Source of the DNA: Gastrodia elata | Lineage: Eukaryota; Streptophyta; Magnoliopsida; Asparagales; Orchidaceae | Length of the DNA: 64,000 nucleotides | Direction of reading: 5' to 3' | Assembly (NCBI GenBank): GCA_016760335.1 | Contig: CM028678.1 | Coordinates: 5,402,501-5,466,500 of the forward strand | In this document: piece by piece, positions 61,301-62,102 of the stretch | How positions within the stretch are numbered: position 1 is the stretch's first letter | How the letters are laid out: every line of letters begins with the position of its first letter | The notes under the pieces: generated by a model | The model's database searches: none | What the model was told of the DNA's origin: nothing | The model's input: the letters and a program-made list of their open reading frames with translations, nothing else | Position numbers and translations under genes: made by a program

Positions 61301-62102
61301 TATATGTTTGCAATTGAGAATGACATCATTGTATGATAAGAACTATTTTTTAAATAATTTGTATCACAAATTCCATTAAAACATTCATTATTGTCATAAT
61401 CATAGTTCATAAGCATAATATCATTTTATATCAAAAGTGTCAACTTAACAACTTTTGAAAAATAGATCTTTGTGGGATTACTATCATGTCAAACAAAAAT
61501 AATATGAAGTGATCTTGCAAAAAGAAATAAAAACAGTTTATGAATATAAAATTTAAAAACACAAGCACATATATGTTACATTTCAGATTTACCTGGTTTG
61601 CAGAATTGCACATAGTAAAATAATTAGGTTATTTATCAGTGGATCAATTATGTCGCAGGGTTCAACAGGCAAAGTAATAAATCCTAAAGTGGCCTGAGAA
61701 AAAAAACTTGTGATTAAGAAAAAGTTAAAATGAAACAAATAAAATAAAACAGTTTCCAATAAGTTGTACAATGAATTACCTTTAAAACACGATTTCTGGT
61801 CTCAGATGGCAACTTTGGTTCTATAATAACCAAAGTTGTGCAAGCACTCAAAGCAAAGCTCTAAAAATTCAAAGTAAGCCAATACAAGCAGTTCAAAACT
61901 TAATTACAGATAGCATTAACATAGCCAATGATTTAAATATCATAACATCAACATACCTGAGTATGGAGAAGTTCATTACTAGAATCAGCAAAACTATAAC
62001 TTTCTTCAGTGCCCATCAACGTAATTACATAATCAAGTAACTGGTCTCTTCGCTTTAGTGGGAAGCAAATACCCATCCCAGCAGCATTAATGACAGCACG
62101 AC
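1451..62102 (-). CDS. SGR6: SGR6 (SHOOT GRAVITROPISM 6) HEAT-repeat protein, internal 20 exons
   Basis: Spliced coding sequence of 2,255 nt over 20 exons, listed separately below. All exons are open, every junction keeps frame, and each internal intron is GT...AG. The conceptual protein matches my recollection of plant SGR6 along its length: GRAVINAA, PLKRRDQLLDY, ERRRGCLAVHEMLLKFR, RCADVSSEVRKVA, AICDKIKQSSDGAIQA, KKAVEQNYSSVL, REAAAAALSEYIR, LLEQLVEGMCLHVSDESP, RLRNLQ, MRCNAFAAYG, HLHDEDLSVRQACR. Known of the family: a large HEAT-repeat protein (MROH1-like) needed for vacuolar-membrane dynamics in gravity-sensing shoot cells of Arabidopsis. No catalytic domain is expected or seen. N-terminal exons lie right of the window and C-terminal exons left. 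Six introns exceed 2 kb (2.3, 18.2, 5.3, 13.5, 6.7 and 10.8 kb) and five of them hold the transposons. The gene looks functional; expression cannot be judged here. Confidence 0.93.
1757..1858 (-). CDS. SGR6: SGR6 exon 19
   Basis: 102 nt, phase 0/0: ISMNANMRCNAFAAYGILSD then a short variable stretch with His/Thr and AFLEQ. Acceptor GTTAACAG, donor GTATTT. Confidence 0.92.
2105..2179 (-). CDS. SGR6: SGR6 exon 18
   Basis: 75 nt, phase 0/0: VLKSCPIDSLDPVFINLSIR then LRNLQ. Acceptor TTCATGCAG, donor GTGACT. Confidence 0.92.
2271..2384 (-). CDS. SGR6: SGR6 exon 17
   Basis: 114 nt, phase 0/0: IPEHQMCLYIPQVLGVIIAL then LEDHDESVQLTALQSLLE. Acceptor TTGTTGTAG, donor GTGAGC. Typical HEAT-repeat spacing. 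Confidence 0.92.
2546..2960. mobile_element. Tourist-like (PIF/Harbinger-type) MITE
   Basis: A 415 bp non-coding segment with imperfect terminal inverted repeats: left GGGTGTAAACAAGCCAAGC, right end reading GCTTGACTTAGTTACACCC. It is flanked on both sides by TTA (2543-2545 and 2961-2963), the 3-bp target duplication typical of PIF/Harbinger elements. The inside carries GAGCTTGAGCT-like motifs and AT-rich DNA and no ORF. Family assignment is inference from TIR and TSD. Confidence 0.7.
2964..3414. other. Intron DNA between MITE and Copia-1
   Basis: AT-rich non-coding sequence of the SGR6 exon 16-17 intron. I see no coding or repeat structure in it. Confidence 0.5.
3415..3588 (+). repeat. Copia-1 5' LTR
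   Basis: About 174 bp, matched by the 3' copy at 11821-11994: both share the TTATTATTATTAAAC start, TTTGTTAGGCTGTTTTG-like core, TGTAACAAAC and TATATAAGC. The LTR ends CGATTTTTCA immediately before the primer-binding site. Confidence 0.8.
3589..3600 (+). other. Copia-1 primer-binding site
   Basis: TGGTATCAGAGG directly abuts the 5' LTR. This is the usual initiator-methionine tRNA primer site of plant Copia elements, with the last base changed. Confidence 0.8.
3744..4605 (+). pseudogene. Copia-1 gag remnant
   Basis: Starts at an ATG after the leader (MIYHPLLVKLHSNNYVLWRS), a typical Copia gag opening of the UBN2 type. It continues through LEYASLAATITTRIDPNTLD and a Gly/Arg-rich stretch (RPRGRG) into a zinc-knuckle-like motif near 4470-4530 (CQLCN...NCYH read across a frameshift). 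Stops interrupt it several times. It is cut off at 4605 by the inserted block. Confidence 0.78.
4784..4850. repeat. (TA)n/(TG)n microsatellite
   Basis: Alternating TA runs followed by about ten TG units and TATG units. Simple sequence repeat inside the inserted block. Confidence 0.9.
7578..7602. repeat. (AT)n microsatellite
   Basis: Perfect AT dinucleotide run within AT-rich non-coding DNA of the inserted block. Confidence 0.85.
8830..9770 (+). pseudogene. Copia-1 integrase remnant
   Basis: Starts with the pre-integrase region (NTGCTSLHSPS; LRNVLHVPHLTKHVLSVNQF). Then come the integrase core (CTNCPMARQHRIPLPLS; GHRFYITFIDAYSNFTWLYP) and its later part (DGKGEYRKF, FGIQHIPSVPYTPSQNEKTK, ETGCALMFHESLPHNFW, KSPFEVLY). 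The first core Asp is kept in FIDAYS. The expected D,D-35-E spacing is disturbed by frameshifts, so the protein cannot be made as it stands. Confidence 0.83.
10370..11240 (+). pseudogene. Copia-1 reverse transcriptase remnant
   Basis: Reads NTWSLVPKPSHASVVDCKWL, then KARLVARGFTQLEGLDYNET, FSPVVKSDTIRIISL and VQQLDFDNAFLKDDL. The catalytic box is YFDDVLLTGN (YxDD present) near 10870, with QADMFLNIK after it. Stops and frameshifts separate the pieces. Confidence 0.82.
11340..11818 (+). pseudogene. Copia-1 RNase H remnant
   Basis: An open stretch of 138 codons carries NLISWSYKKQSTVDHSSTEA, LWIKSLLSELGATL, MKHVAIDYHFVKDLFQNQAL and DEQLVDILMKALS. These are the C-terminal RNase H hallmarks of Copia polyproteins (HSSTEAEY-type motif, KHVxIDYHFVR-type motif). 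A purine-rich tract (CAAGGGAGTA) follows, just before the 3' LTR. Confidence 0.85.
11821..11994 (+). repeat. Copia-1 3' LTR
   Basis: Same length and layout as the 5' LTR, with scattered substitutions (for example CTGAATTTGTTAGGCTG against CAGAATTTGTTAGGCTA). The visible divergence indicates an old insertion. Confidence 0.78.
11995..13221. other. Intron DNA with no recognised feature
   Basis: CT-rich stretch at 12070-12240, then AT-rich DNA. Nothing coding was recognised; short frames here look like chance. Confidence 0.5.
13222..13327 (-). CDS. SGR6: SGR6 exon 16
   Basis: 106 nt. Completes Ser, then DGVPSLLEQLVEGMCLHVSD and ESPVVRRLCLRGLVQ. Acceptor TTTGCAG, donor GTTTAT. Followed by the 10.8 kb Copia-1 intron. 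Confidence 0.92.
13628..15304 (+). repeat. Gypsy-E 5' LTR
   Basis: Starts TGCAAGCCCCTCACTAAAA and ends GACTCGTGACA (TG...CA), about 1.68 kb. It contains a GC-rich leader near 13780-14050 and the GGCTGACAAAT...CACCTGTCACCGG...GGTACTTTCG string found in many plant Gypsy LTRs. Confidence 0.75.
15420..16015 (+). pseudogene. Gypsy-E polyprotein C-terminal remnant (integrase tail)
   Basis: Fragments in three frames follow Gypsy pol order: CIGMTP.DELYGRTCKTHLC, VELSERCILGSRL, LARLAXPELYWPI-like text with DHRHDIYDVFHIS, LDLTYAIEPKYSLDRNVRPL and RNKSIPYVKV.WK. These match the integrase C-terminal and chromo-like end of plant Gypsy elements. Multiple stops; no protease, reverse transcriptase or RNase H remains. 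Confidence 0.8.
16095..16830 (+). repeat. Gypsy-E 3' LTR, internally shortened
   Basis: Starts TGTAAGTCCTTCATAAAAAT and follows the 5' LTR closely (TTCGAACGTTTCCCTAA; TAGATGGCTGACAAAT; GGTACTTTCGTTTTAG). It lacks roughly 900 bp of the leader region and the clean ...GTGACA end, so its right limit is approximate. Confidence 0.7.
17270..18960 (-). mobile_element. RTE-type LINE, reverse transcriptase remnant
   Basis: Minus-strand fragments follow the reverse transcriptase of plant RTE LINEs. They begin near 18870 with LKRMKNKNAIGFDHIPINV and end near 17330 with WEQRILVGDPPSDS. In between: MIEYRLQRDTHILQNFMLGK, DLLRDLMEKFRERQEDFYFL and LIDLDMAYDSLLREVL at 18496-18308, then EVPWCMLYVDDILLV-like, TRDGVKEKLELWR, SKIEYMKCNF, EMRMLRWM and GRPKKI. 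The catalytic YVDD is read from the degraded frame. Many stops; 5' part missing. Sense orientation relative to SGR6. Confidence 0.82.
18961..20065. other. Intron DNA with no recognised feature
   Basis: AT-rich. The two plus-strand frames at 19006-19278 and 19337-19696 have no family signature and Lys/Ile/Leu-rich composition expected of chance frames. Confidence 0.5.
20066..20166 (-). CDS. SGR6: SGR6 exon 15
   Basis: 101 nt: IQPICMILSKALKRRQKLQR then EAAAAALSEYIRH and two bases of Ser. Acceptor AATACAG, donor GTCTGT. It lies alone, 13.5 kb from exon 14 and 6.7 kb from exon 16. Confidence 0.92.
20167..21802. other. Intron DNA with no recognised feature
   Basis: AT-rich sequence with one short direct repeat (AAATAAAATTTTGACCGAA twice near 20890-20935). 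No coding or mobile-element signature recognised. Confidence 0.5.
21818..22475 (+). mobile_element. 5'-truncated LINE copy keeping only the RNase H domain
   Basis: Nearly continuous RNase H of the plant L1 C-terminal type: NIDASVD (first Asp), GGVVVRDSGGHLLAAAGARL, LQAEMQVVTILRQALLP (Glu), EGDCLGAIQRLQCHW (second Asp), HLAFLLDFSRVIFVHRSFDA, then GDVLPRRLLDLIAEET and stop. It is bounded by a long direct repeat, CATGAGATACCGGTT at 21803-21817 and CATGAAGATACCGGTT at 22476-22491, typical of target-primed reverse transcription. The tail is TTTATTTATTTATG rather than pure A. A frameshift and few stops are present, so it is less decayed than its neighbours. Confidence 0.8.
22492..24900. other. Intron DNA, mostly unclassified
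   Basis: AT-rich non-coding DNA apart from the 195-bp tandem duplication listed separately. A short stretch at 22610-22790 reads like a degraded helical peptide (LELEERL, ILRKIDSYSIVLPSGSEDF) but I cannot assign it. Confidence 0.45.
23343..23732. repeat. 195-bp tandem duplication
   Basis: Two adjacent units of 195 bp, each starting CTAAATTTTTATTTCTTAGAA and ending near GAATGAAAA(A)TGAGTTCATTC, with scattered mismatches. The units contain the AT-rich string AATTGAACAAATTAATTAG repeated with variation. Related text (GAAAAACTATTTTGGCAAATTTCCC) occurs again at about 33164-33207, beyond Copia-2. Confidence 0.8.
24901..25205 (+). repeat. Copia-2 5' LTR with 20-bp minisatellite
   Basis: Ends CCATATTTCTACA directly before the primer site. 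The right part has a TATA-like TATATATACACC, AATAAAAC and a CT-rich end. The left part (24905-25085) consists of about nine imperfect units of TAGTATATTCTAGTTGGTTC. The left limit (TGATTGATTC) is inferred, as no second LTR exists to compare. Confidence 0.65.
25206..25220 (+). other. Copia-2 primer-binding site
   Basis: TGGTATTAGAGCAAC abuts the LTR end. One base differs from the usual TGGTATCAGAGC initiator-tRNA site. Confidence 0.75.
25536..25936 (+). pseudogene. Copia-2 gag, first part
   Basis: From an ATG: MESTNVSPQSSATEFKDLKF, then LTPDNYPI, a stop, then HLHGHLDEFDLEPHSTSPDY and WTVLAKRLQLTNHSRVIQLK, a Copia gag of the UBN2 type. It is interrupted at 25936 by solo LTR A; the gag text resumes at 28485. 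Confidence 0.75.
25918..26495. repeat. 289-bp tandem duplication across the Copia/LTR A junction
   Basis: ACAAACTCCACAACATATCT recurs at an offset of 289 bp (25918 and 26207). The two units run in parallel to GTGTTAAGAACATTGTTT and differ at only a handful of bases (for example AAATCCAAACT/AAATCCCAACT). Each unit contains the last bases of Copia gag, the target duplication ATATC and the LTR start. Confidence 0.9.
25937..28484 (+). repeat. Solo LTR A (Gypsy-like giant LTR family) inside Copia-2 gag
   Basis: Starts TGTAACGACCCGAGGTCGTT and ends GTCGGGACATCACA. Flanked by a perfect 5-bp target duplication ATATC (25932-25936 and 28485-28489), after which the Copia gag reading resumes. 2,548 bp, of which 289 bp is a tandem duplication. 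It belongs to the same family as LTRs B, C and D: CTACTTAAACC promoter-like box, C-rich leader, GTAAGAGGAG, and the hairpin minisatellite at 27740-28030. It lacks the CCGCTGAGCCGGCATC end segment of C and D. Confidence 0.85.
27740..28030 (+). repeat. Hairpin-unit minisatellite in LTR A
   Basis: About seven units of roughly 36-40 bp, each an inverted repeat such as GTTACT...AGTAAC around GGAAAAATGATATC, separated by AACATTCGTGG. The first unit has a 9-bp arm (GTTATTACT...GGTAATAAC with one G-T pair). Confidence 0.8.
28490..28962 (+). pseudogene. Copia-2 gag, second part with zinc knuckle
   Basis: Continues the gag: QSMNDYILEIKAIADKITSR, KVDEDVILYTLNVLPSSYQA and LDDIYPLLCNEEINIQQ, then near 28890 a knuckle-like CSKLDHSAKD that has lost its last Cys to a stop. 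It is cut at 28967 by solo LTR B. Confidence 0.78.
28968..31540 (+). repeat. Solo LTR B (same giant LTR family) inside Copia-2
   Basis: Starts TGTAACGACCCAATATCATT and ends GGTACCGGGTCCTCACA. Perfect 5-bp target duplication ACTCC (28963-28967 and 31541-31545). The C-rich leader (29500-30090) contains a run of CCCACACAGCAGCAGCCCTCT-like units. It has GTAACATGAG at the leader end and an octamer-like run of GAACTGTCG at 30595-30660. The hairpin minisatellite of A, C and D is absent here; unrelated text occupies that part. Confidence 0.83.
29735..29880. repeat. About 30-bp tandem units in LTR B leader
   Basis: Five to six imperfect units of CCCCTCCCCACACAGCAGCAG + CCCTCTTCT. They create long but meaningless frames on both strands (Ser/Pro- or Gly/Arg-rich). 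Confidence 0.85.
31546..31930 (+). pseudogene. Copia-2 linker between integrase and reverse transcriptase
   Basis: Ser/Pro/Asn-rich text in the gag/pol direction (NSPSPPSPQSSNWFSNSSQQ, TKTSPLQPSTPPPNF) resembles the variable linker of Copia polyproteins. It sits directly after the zinc-knuckle part once LTR B is removed, so protease and integrase were already missing when LTR B inserted. Confidence 0.55.
31943..32560 (-). repeat. Probable Copia-type LTR fragment in opposite orientation
   Basis: On the minus strand it reads towards GGGTGGTGTGGTTTCATAG...GTTTTCCATGTAAATATT...TGTGCTGTTATTTTCA, a layout I associate with the 3' end of plant Copia LTRs. It separates the linker from the RT-RNase H of Copia-2. 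No convincing 5-bp target duplication was seen, so limits and class are tentative. Confidence 0.35.
32590..33160 (+). pseudogene. Copia-2 reverse transcriptase end and RNase H
   Basis: TPITTSSSTTSIDETFS, LQYLTITCADISLDVNKICQ, AYADSDWAGDKEDRKSTTGY, SNPISWSEKKQASVSRSFTE and AEYRVLTIVATDII: the standard Copia RNase H run, with its ADSDWAGD motif intact but frameshifted pieces. Ends at FHAHK where the element is truncated. Confidence 0.82.
33161..33684. other. Intron DNA with no recognised gene
   Basis: AT-rich. The first 50 bp resemble the 195-bp tandem unit left of Copia-2. Nothing else recognised. Confidence 0.5.
33685..33780 (-). CDS. SGR6: SGR6 exon 14
   Basis: 96 nt, phase 0/0: ILARHGENDDREKWIDVIFD then ITSCISLKRPRE. 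Acceptor CTTATGCAG, donor GTAAAC. It is followed by a 13.5 kb intron carrying Copia-2 and its nested solo LTRs. Confidence 0.92.
33906..33966 (-). CDS. SGR6: SGR6 exon 13
   Basis: 61 nt. Completes Arg, then VLLTAFHSFCDCVGDLEMGK. Acceptor ATTTTGCAG, donor GTAGTA. Ends phase 0. Confidence 0.92.
34052..34177 (-). CDS. SGR6: SGR6 exon 12
   Basis: 126 nt: GGGKTGKKAVEQNYSSVLCA then LVLQLGSCHGLVAGFGHQEY. The acceptor falls in a run of seven G; the first G is the intron's last base. Donor GTATTT. Ends two bases into an Arg codon. Confidence 0.92.
34244..34425 (-). CDS. SGR6: SGR6 exon 11
   Basis: 182 nt: AFSQHAILSSVFLEYIVSSL, an acidic variable linker (KLDNDKGES), then VLLQAAVLALTAFFR split after two bases. 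Acceptor GATATAG, donor GTTTGT. Confidence 0.92.
34700..36460 (-). mobile_element. L1-type LINE fragment: ORF1 end, endonuclease and start of reverse transcriptase
   Basis: Minus-strand reading order: an acidic ORF1 tail near 36420-36310 (NKIEVVPPEDDGNSPNVVDA); endonuclease start (ILCWNI.GIGSISSKNGFK) near 36290; WIMGGDFNALTQHNEYKGYA at about 35880-35810; the region between endonuclease and reverse transcriptase (LKRLMKDLCLWNKNSIGNIF; KRRFLNNIEEIVTLDGISLK; IKYFTDLYKEN); and the first part of the reverse transcriptase (DGFSMNF-like). It stops before the FADD box, so the 3' half is missing. Frameshifts and stops throughout. Sense to SGR6. Confidence 0.82.
36465..36512. repeat. (TA)n microsatellite between two LINE pieces
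   Basis: About 24 TA units between the minus-strand LINE and a plus-strand LINE ORF1 start. Confidence 0.92.
36523..36936 (+). mobile_element. L1-type LINE ORF1, 5' fragment
   Basis: Relatively GC-rich. Frames give RSFQEVLTNASSLEVLIKIK, PPLRGKPALILSEV and, after a frameshift, AKPFKFVLVEKFLNDKPL, the conserved opening of the DUF4283-type ORF1 also seen at 1-1150, 49319 and 54120. It is interrupted at about 36937 by Copia-3. Confidence 0.7.
36937..38420 (+). mobile_element. Copia-3, 3' half of a Copia polyprotein
   Basis: Starts abruptly within the reverse transcriptase (KKTMEEEYRELLEEKTWTLQ) and runs through LFTIATHHKWPLVQLDVSNA, FKKAIYGLKQSPSQWYSTLT, the catalytic YVDD (LLIYVDDILIAGLQQTSL), LQYLTITRPDINLAVNKICQ and the RNase H (VYADSNWAEDIHNRKPTTDY; ISWSAKKQSFVSRSSTEAEY). 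Several frameshifts. It has no gag, protease or integrase; whether an LTR follows the purine-rich TTTGCGGGGAAATAA near 38425 is unclear. Less diverged from a working sequence than Copia-1. Antisense to SGR6. Confidence 0.83.
38620..39156 (+). repeat. Gypsy LTR fragment related to Gypsy-E LTRs
   Basis: Contains AATATTAGATGGCTAATAAAT...CTACACCAGTCGTTGCG and ends CACCCGCCTTGCTATTCCG...GTTGTGACA, the same order as the GGCTGACAAAT...CACCTGTCACCGG...CGTGACA of the Gypsy-E LTR. No interior follows, so it is a solo or truncated LTR. The left limit is not defined. Confidence 0.5.
39157..39697. other. Intron DNA with no recognised feature
   Basis: AT-rich intron sequence upstream (on the plus strand) of SGR6 exon 10. 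Confidence 0.5.
39698..39829 (-). CDS. SGR6: SGR6 exon 10
   Basis: 132 nt, phase 0/0: TSCLAECTFSQVVFNEVLVT then DVSRLRGGWPMHDAFN. The donor is GTGAGT. The acceptor (ACTTTGAAAG) has a weak pyrimidine tract but is the only AG that keeps the frame. It is followed by the 5.3 kb L1/Copia-3 intron. Confidence 0.88.
39911..39983 (-). CDS. SGR6: SGR6 exon 9
   Basis: 73 nt. Completes Arg, then TTQSLVLAASFVSDKHSRQE and ILQA. Acceptor TGTGCAG, donor GTATCC. Ends phase 0. Confidence 0.9.
40063..40196 (-). CDS. SGR6: SGR6 exon 8
   Basis: 134 nt: LVISLQMCTSAICDKIKQSS then AIQAIIEFITTRGCELNEAD. Acceptor GAACAG, donor GTTGGA. Ends with two bases of an Arg codon. Confidence 0.93.
40284..40358 (-). CDS. SGR6: SGR6 exon 7
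   Basis: 75 nt, 25 codons, phase 0/0: DESIDQSEVFNRIITSICIL then LTKDE. Acceptor ATTTTACAG, donor GTATGG. It is separated from exon 6 by 18,234 nt, yet the reading frame and family alignment continue without a gap. Confidence 0.93.
41223..41650 (-). mobile_element. RNase H-only LINE copy inserted in LINE A endonuclease
   Basis: On the minus strand: ATAPLQAEIQVAMLLR, SDCLSAVCILHQHWKRTLC, HLTFMLDFSHVIFVHHLRD, GDVLPRRILNFLRDDTAEFD and a stop, then a pure TA tail of 47 bp (41223-41269 on the plus strand). Flanked by near-identical GTAGCCTATGC (41212-41222) and GTAGCCTGTATGC (41651-41663), a target duplication. Same LINE family as 21818-22475, judged by the shared GACTGCCT/GGAGATGT.CTTCCCAGGAGG text. 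More decayed (stops, first catalytic Asp lost with the 5' truncation). Confidence 0.78.
42217..44526 (+). repeat. LTR C of the giant-LTR element
   Basis: TGTAATGACCCAATATCGTT ... CAGGTTATCACA, 2,310 bp. Parts in order: AT-rich U3-like region; CTACTTAAACC box at about 42828 in a CT-rich setting; C-rich leader to 43020; GTAAGAGGAG at 43022; AT-rich segment with hairpin units (43660-44015); TTATTGCAG at 44037; terminal CTGAGCCGGCATCAGG. Confidence 0.85.
43660..44015 (+). repeat. Hairpin-unit minisatellite in LTR C
   Basis: About seven units of 45-55 bp. The best paired has arms ATTGGTTATT (43756-43765) and AGTAACCAAT (43781-43790); spacers read ATCCTTTCATTCGTG. Confidence 0.8.
44527..44718 (+). 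other. 192-bp interior: primer site and polypurine tract only
   Basis: Opens GTTAGTATCAGAGC, close to the initiator-tRNA primer site of plant LTR elements. Closes GATGTCGAGGATGACATCG...AAGTAGGGGAGTT, the text that ends the pol-PPT region of many plant Gypsy elements. Nothing between them encodes a protein longer than chance. Confidence 0.85.
44719..47033 (+). repeat. LTR D of the giant-LTR element
   Basis: TGTAACTACTCAATATTGTT ... CATCGGGTTATCACA, 2,315 bp, collinear with LTR C but with many substitutions and small indels. The promoter-like box reads CTTTACTCAAACG, the leader ends GAGGTAAGAGGAG (GT at 45548), and the hairpin array lies at 46190-46545. A deletion after the array removes the TTATTGCAG present in LTR C. 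Confidence 0.85.
46190..46545 (+). repeat. Hairpin-unit minisatellite in LTR D
   Basis: Units with 10-bp arms: GTTGGTTATT/AGTAACCAAC at 46239-46248/46264-46273 and 46287-46296/46312-46321, and GTTAGTTATT/AATAACTAAC at 46337-46346/46362-46371. The last keeps full pairing although two positions differ. Shorter GTTACT/AGTAAC units alternate with them. Confidence 0.82.
49298..51190 (+). mobile_element. LINE B, ORF1-only L1-type copy
   Basis: From ATGGCGTCATCTAAGTGGGT at 49320 it reads an ORF1 of the DUF4283 type: KVLVTIYSTEEFIGIKPIVL, LLGKPTLIITEV, then across frameshifts FSNDRPHKVTIRNF, DKFLAGLIDSRHMLFKLSNE, LKWTTSIDP, LKIDFATVNLAKPSVARV and a basic/acidic tail (KISNSSAEDSSLSEKK; KGKIKRRRVDPNPVLSSNTK). 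No endonuclease or reverse transcriptase follows. After a T-rich stretch comes CAGCAAATG and a (TA)n-type tail at 51138-51180. The 3' part resembles that of LINE D. It directly abuts the A-tail of LINE A. Confidence 0.72.
51191..51640. other. AT-rich spacer with short CATATATATAAAATGTC direct repeats
   Basis: CACATATATAAAATGTCAGCA-like text occurs at about 51112, 51198 and 51238. Otherwise TA runs and nothing coding. Confidence 0.6.
51641..53940 (+). mobile_element. LINE C, L1-type copy with ORF1 end fused to RNase H
   Basis: Starts within ORF1 at the zinc knuckle (YCTICNIIGHKWAKRF, last Cys lost), then an acidic ORF1 tail to about 52610. From 52760 comes an RNase H domain: LNMDGAFRRSINTTVAGGIV, NLWIKLDVLSLI and FHLTNIHREGNSAADWLANS (catalytic-type Asp residues in NMDGA and ADWLA). 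Endonuclease and reverse transcriptase, about 3 kb, are missing between. The 3' untranslated part ends AATAAAATTTGGC, A8 and a TA tail (53942-53967). Stops in all parts. Confidence 0.78.
53942..53967. repeat. (TA)n tail of LINE C
   Basis: Perfect TA run directly before the LINE D ORF1 region. Confidence 0.9.
53968..55915 (+). mobile_element. LINE D, ORF1-only L1-type copy
   Basis: ORF1 of the DUF4283 type: KFENGRPSMVAIHKFLHSLG, LSKTYSAGLVDYQHILIKLP, EADYMRLFARGSYFI and LKWTASFDPRS-like text to about 54500, then an acidic, variable tail (for example 54980-55220). At 55700 it has FSSVTFIEISDARSSRRVWW, a T-rich stretch, GGCCACCAAAC, TAGCAAATG and TA tail (55885-55912). The order and wording of this 3' end parallel LINE B. 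No ORF2 text is present. Confidence 0.72.
55925..58035 (+). mobile_element. LINE D', 5'-truncated L1-type copy (end of reverse transcriptase onward)
   Basis: Begins within the reverse transcriptase C-terminus (YPGIPIFKAERN; ESKFLSQGGRLTLIKFILNT; PLYWLEVYSPTKGVLKKI), then the SLKFWWKF...LLAKYC region and zinc-binding RVT-like text (near 56880 SADCESIDHLFI-like). From 57200 on it has a non-coding or unrecognised 3' part ending CAATAAAACTTTCAAG, A7 and TA units. Heavily decayed; antisense to SGR6. Confidence 0.75.
58036..58592. other. AT-rich intron DNA with several (TA)n runs
   Basis: TA runs at about 58010-58034 and 58332-58364; nothing coding. Ends at the donor of SGR6 exon 6. Confidence 0.6.
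58593..58721 (-). CDS. SGR6: SGR6 exon 6
   Basis: 129 nt, phase 0/0. Starts IISLFFSISLSLPLLTAFGS and ends SSIEDVISMLRR. Acceptor AATTTGCAG, donor GTAAGA. The 18.2 kb LINE-filled intron begins at its donor. Confidence 0.93.
58825..58934 (-). CDS. SGR6: SGR6 exon 5
   Basis: 110 nt. Completes a Ser codon, then VYVLPCRDSLSIGERIITYI and PRCADVSSEVRKVAVQ. Acceptor TTACCAG, donor GTGTGT. Ends phase 0. Confidence 0.93.
59013..59251 (-). CDS. SGR6: SGR6 exon 4
   Basis: 239 nt, the longest exon here. The split Ser is followed by GEDGKSRADQLLYILRKID, then HERRRGCLAVHEMLLKFRAL and a Cys-rich stretch (GLGCLSSCTHN). Acceptor TTTCCTAG, donor GTAAGT. It ends one base into the next codon. Confidence 0.93.
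59252..61592. other. SGR6 intron between exons 3 and 4, nothing recognised
   Basis: 2.3 kb of AT-rich DNA. Short plus-strand frames (59832-60029; 61023-61379) have no family signature. No LTR, LINE or MITE structure noticed. Confidence 0.5.
61593..61693 (-). CDS. SGR6: SGR6 exon 3
   Basis: 101 nt. Starts ATLGFITLPVEPCDIIDPLI and ends LLCAILQT plus two bases of a split Ser codon. Acceptor TTCTCAG, donor GTAAAT. It is followed by a 2.3 kb intron with no recognisable element. Confidence 0.92.
61780..61860 (-). CDS. SGR6: SGR6 exon 2
   Basis: 81 nt, 27 codons, phase 0 at both ends. Starts SFALSACTTLVIIEPKLPSE and ends RNRVLK before GTAATT. The acceptor is TTTTTAG. It matches the SGR6 stretch ALSACTTLV..EPKL. 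Confidence 0.92.
61957..62102 (-). CDS. SGR6: SGR6 exon 1 of those in the window
   Basis: 146 nt. The acceptor reads GCTTACAG and the donor GTATGT. Two bases complete a split Gly codon, then RAVINAAGMGICFPLKRRDQ and on to ELLHTQ. Ends in phase 0. This is the conserved GRAVINAA...PLKRRDQ block of SGR6. The preceding exon is not visible in 62103-64000. Confidence 0.92.

Noticed and set aside
61023..61379. 118-codon plus-strand frame in the SGR6 intron
   Set aside because: Composition and lack of any motif fit a chance frame in AT-rich DNA.
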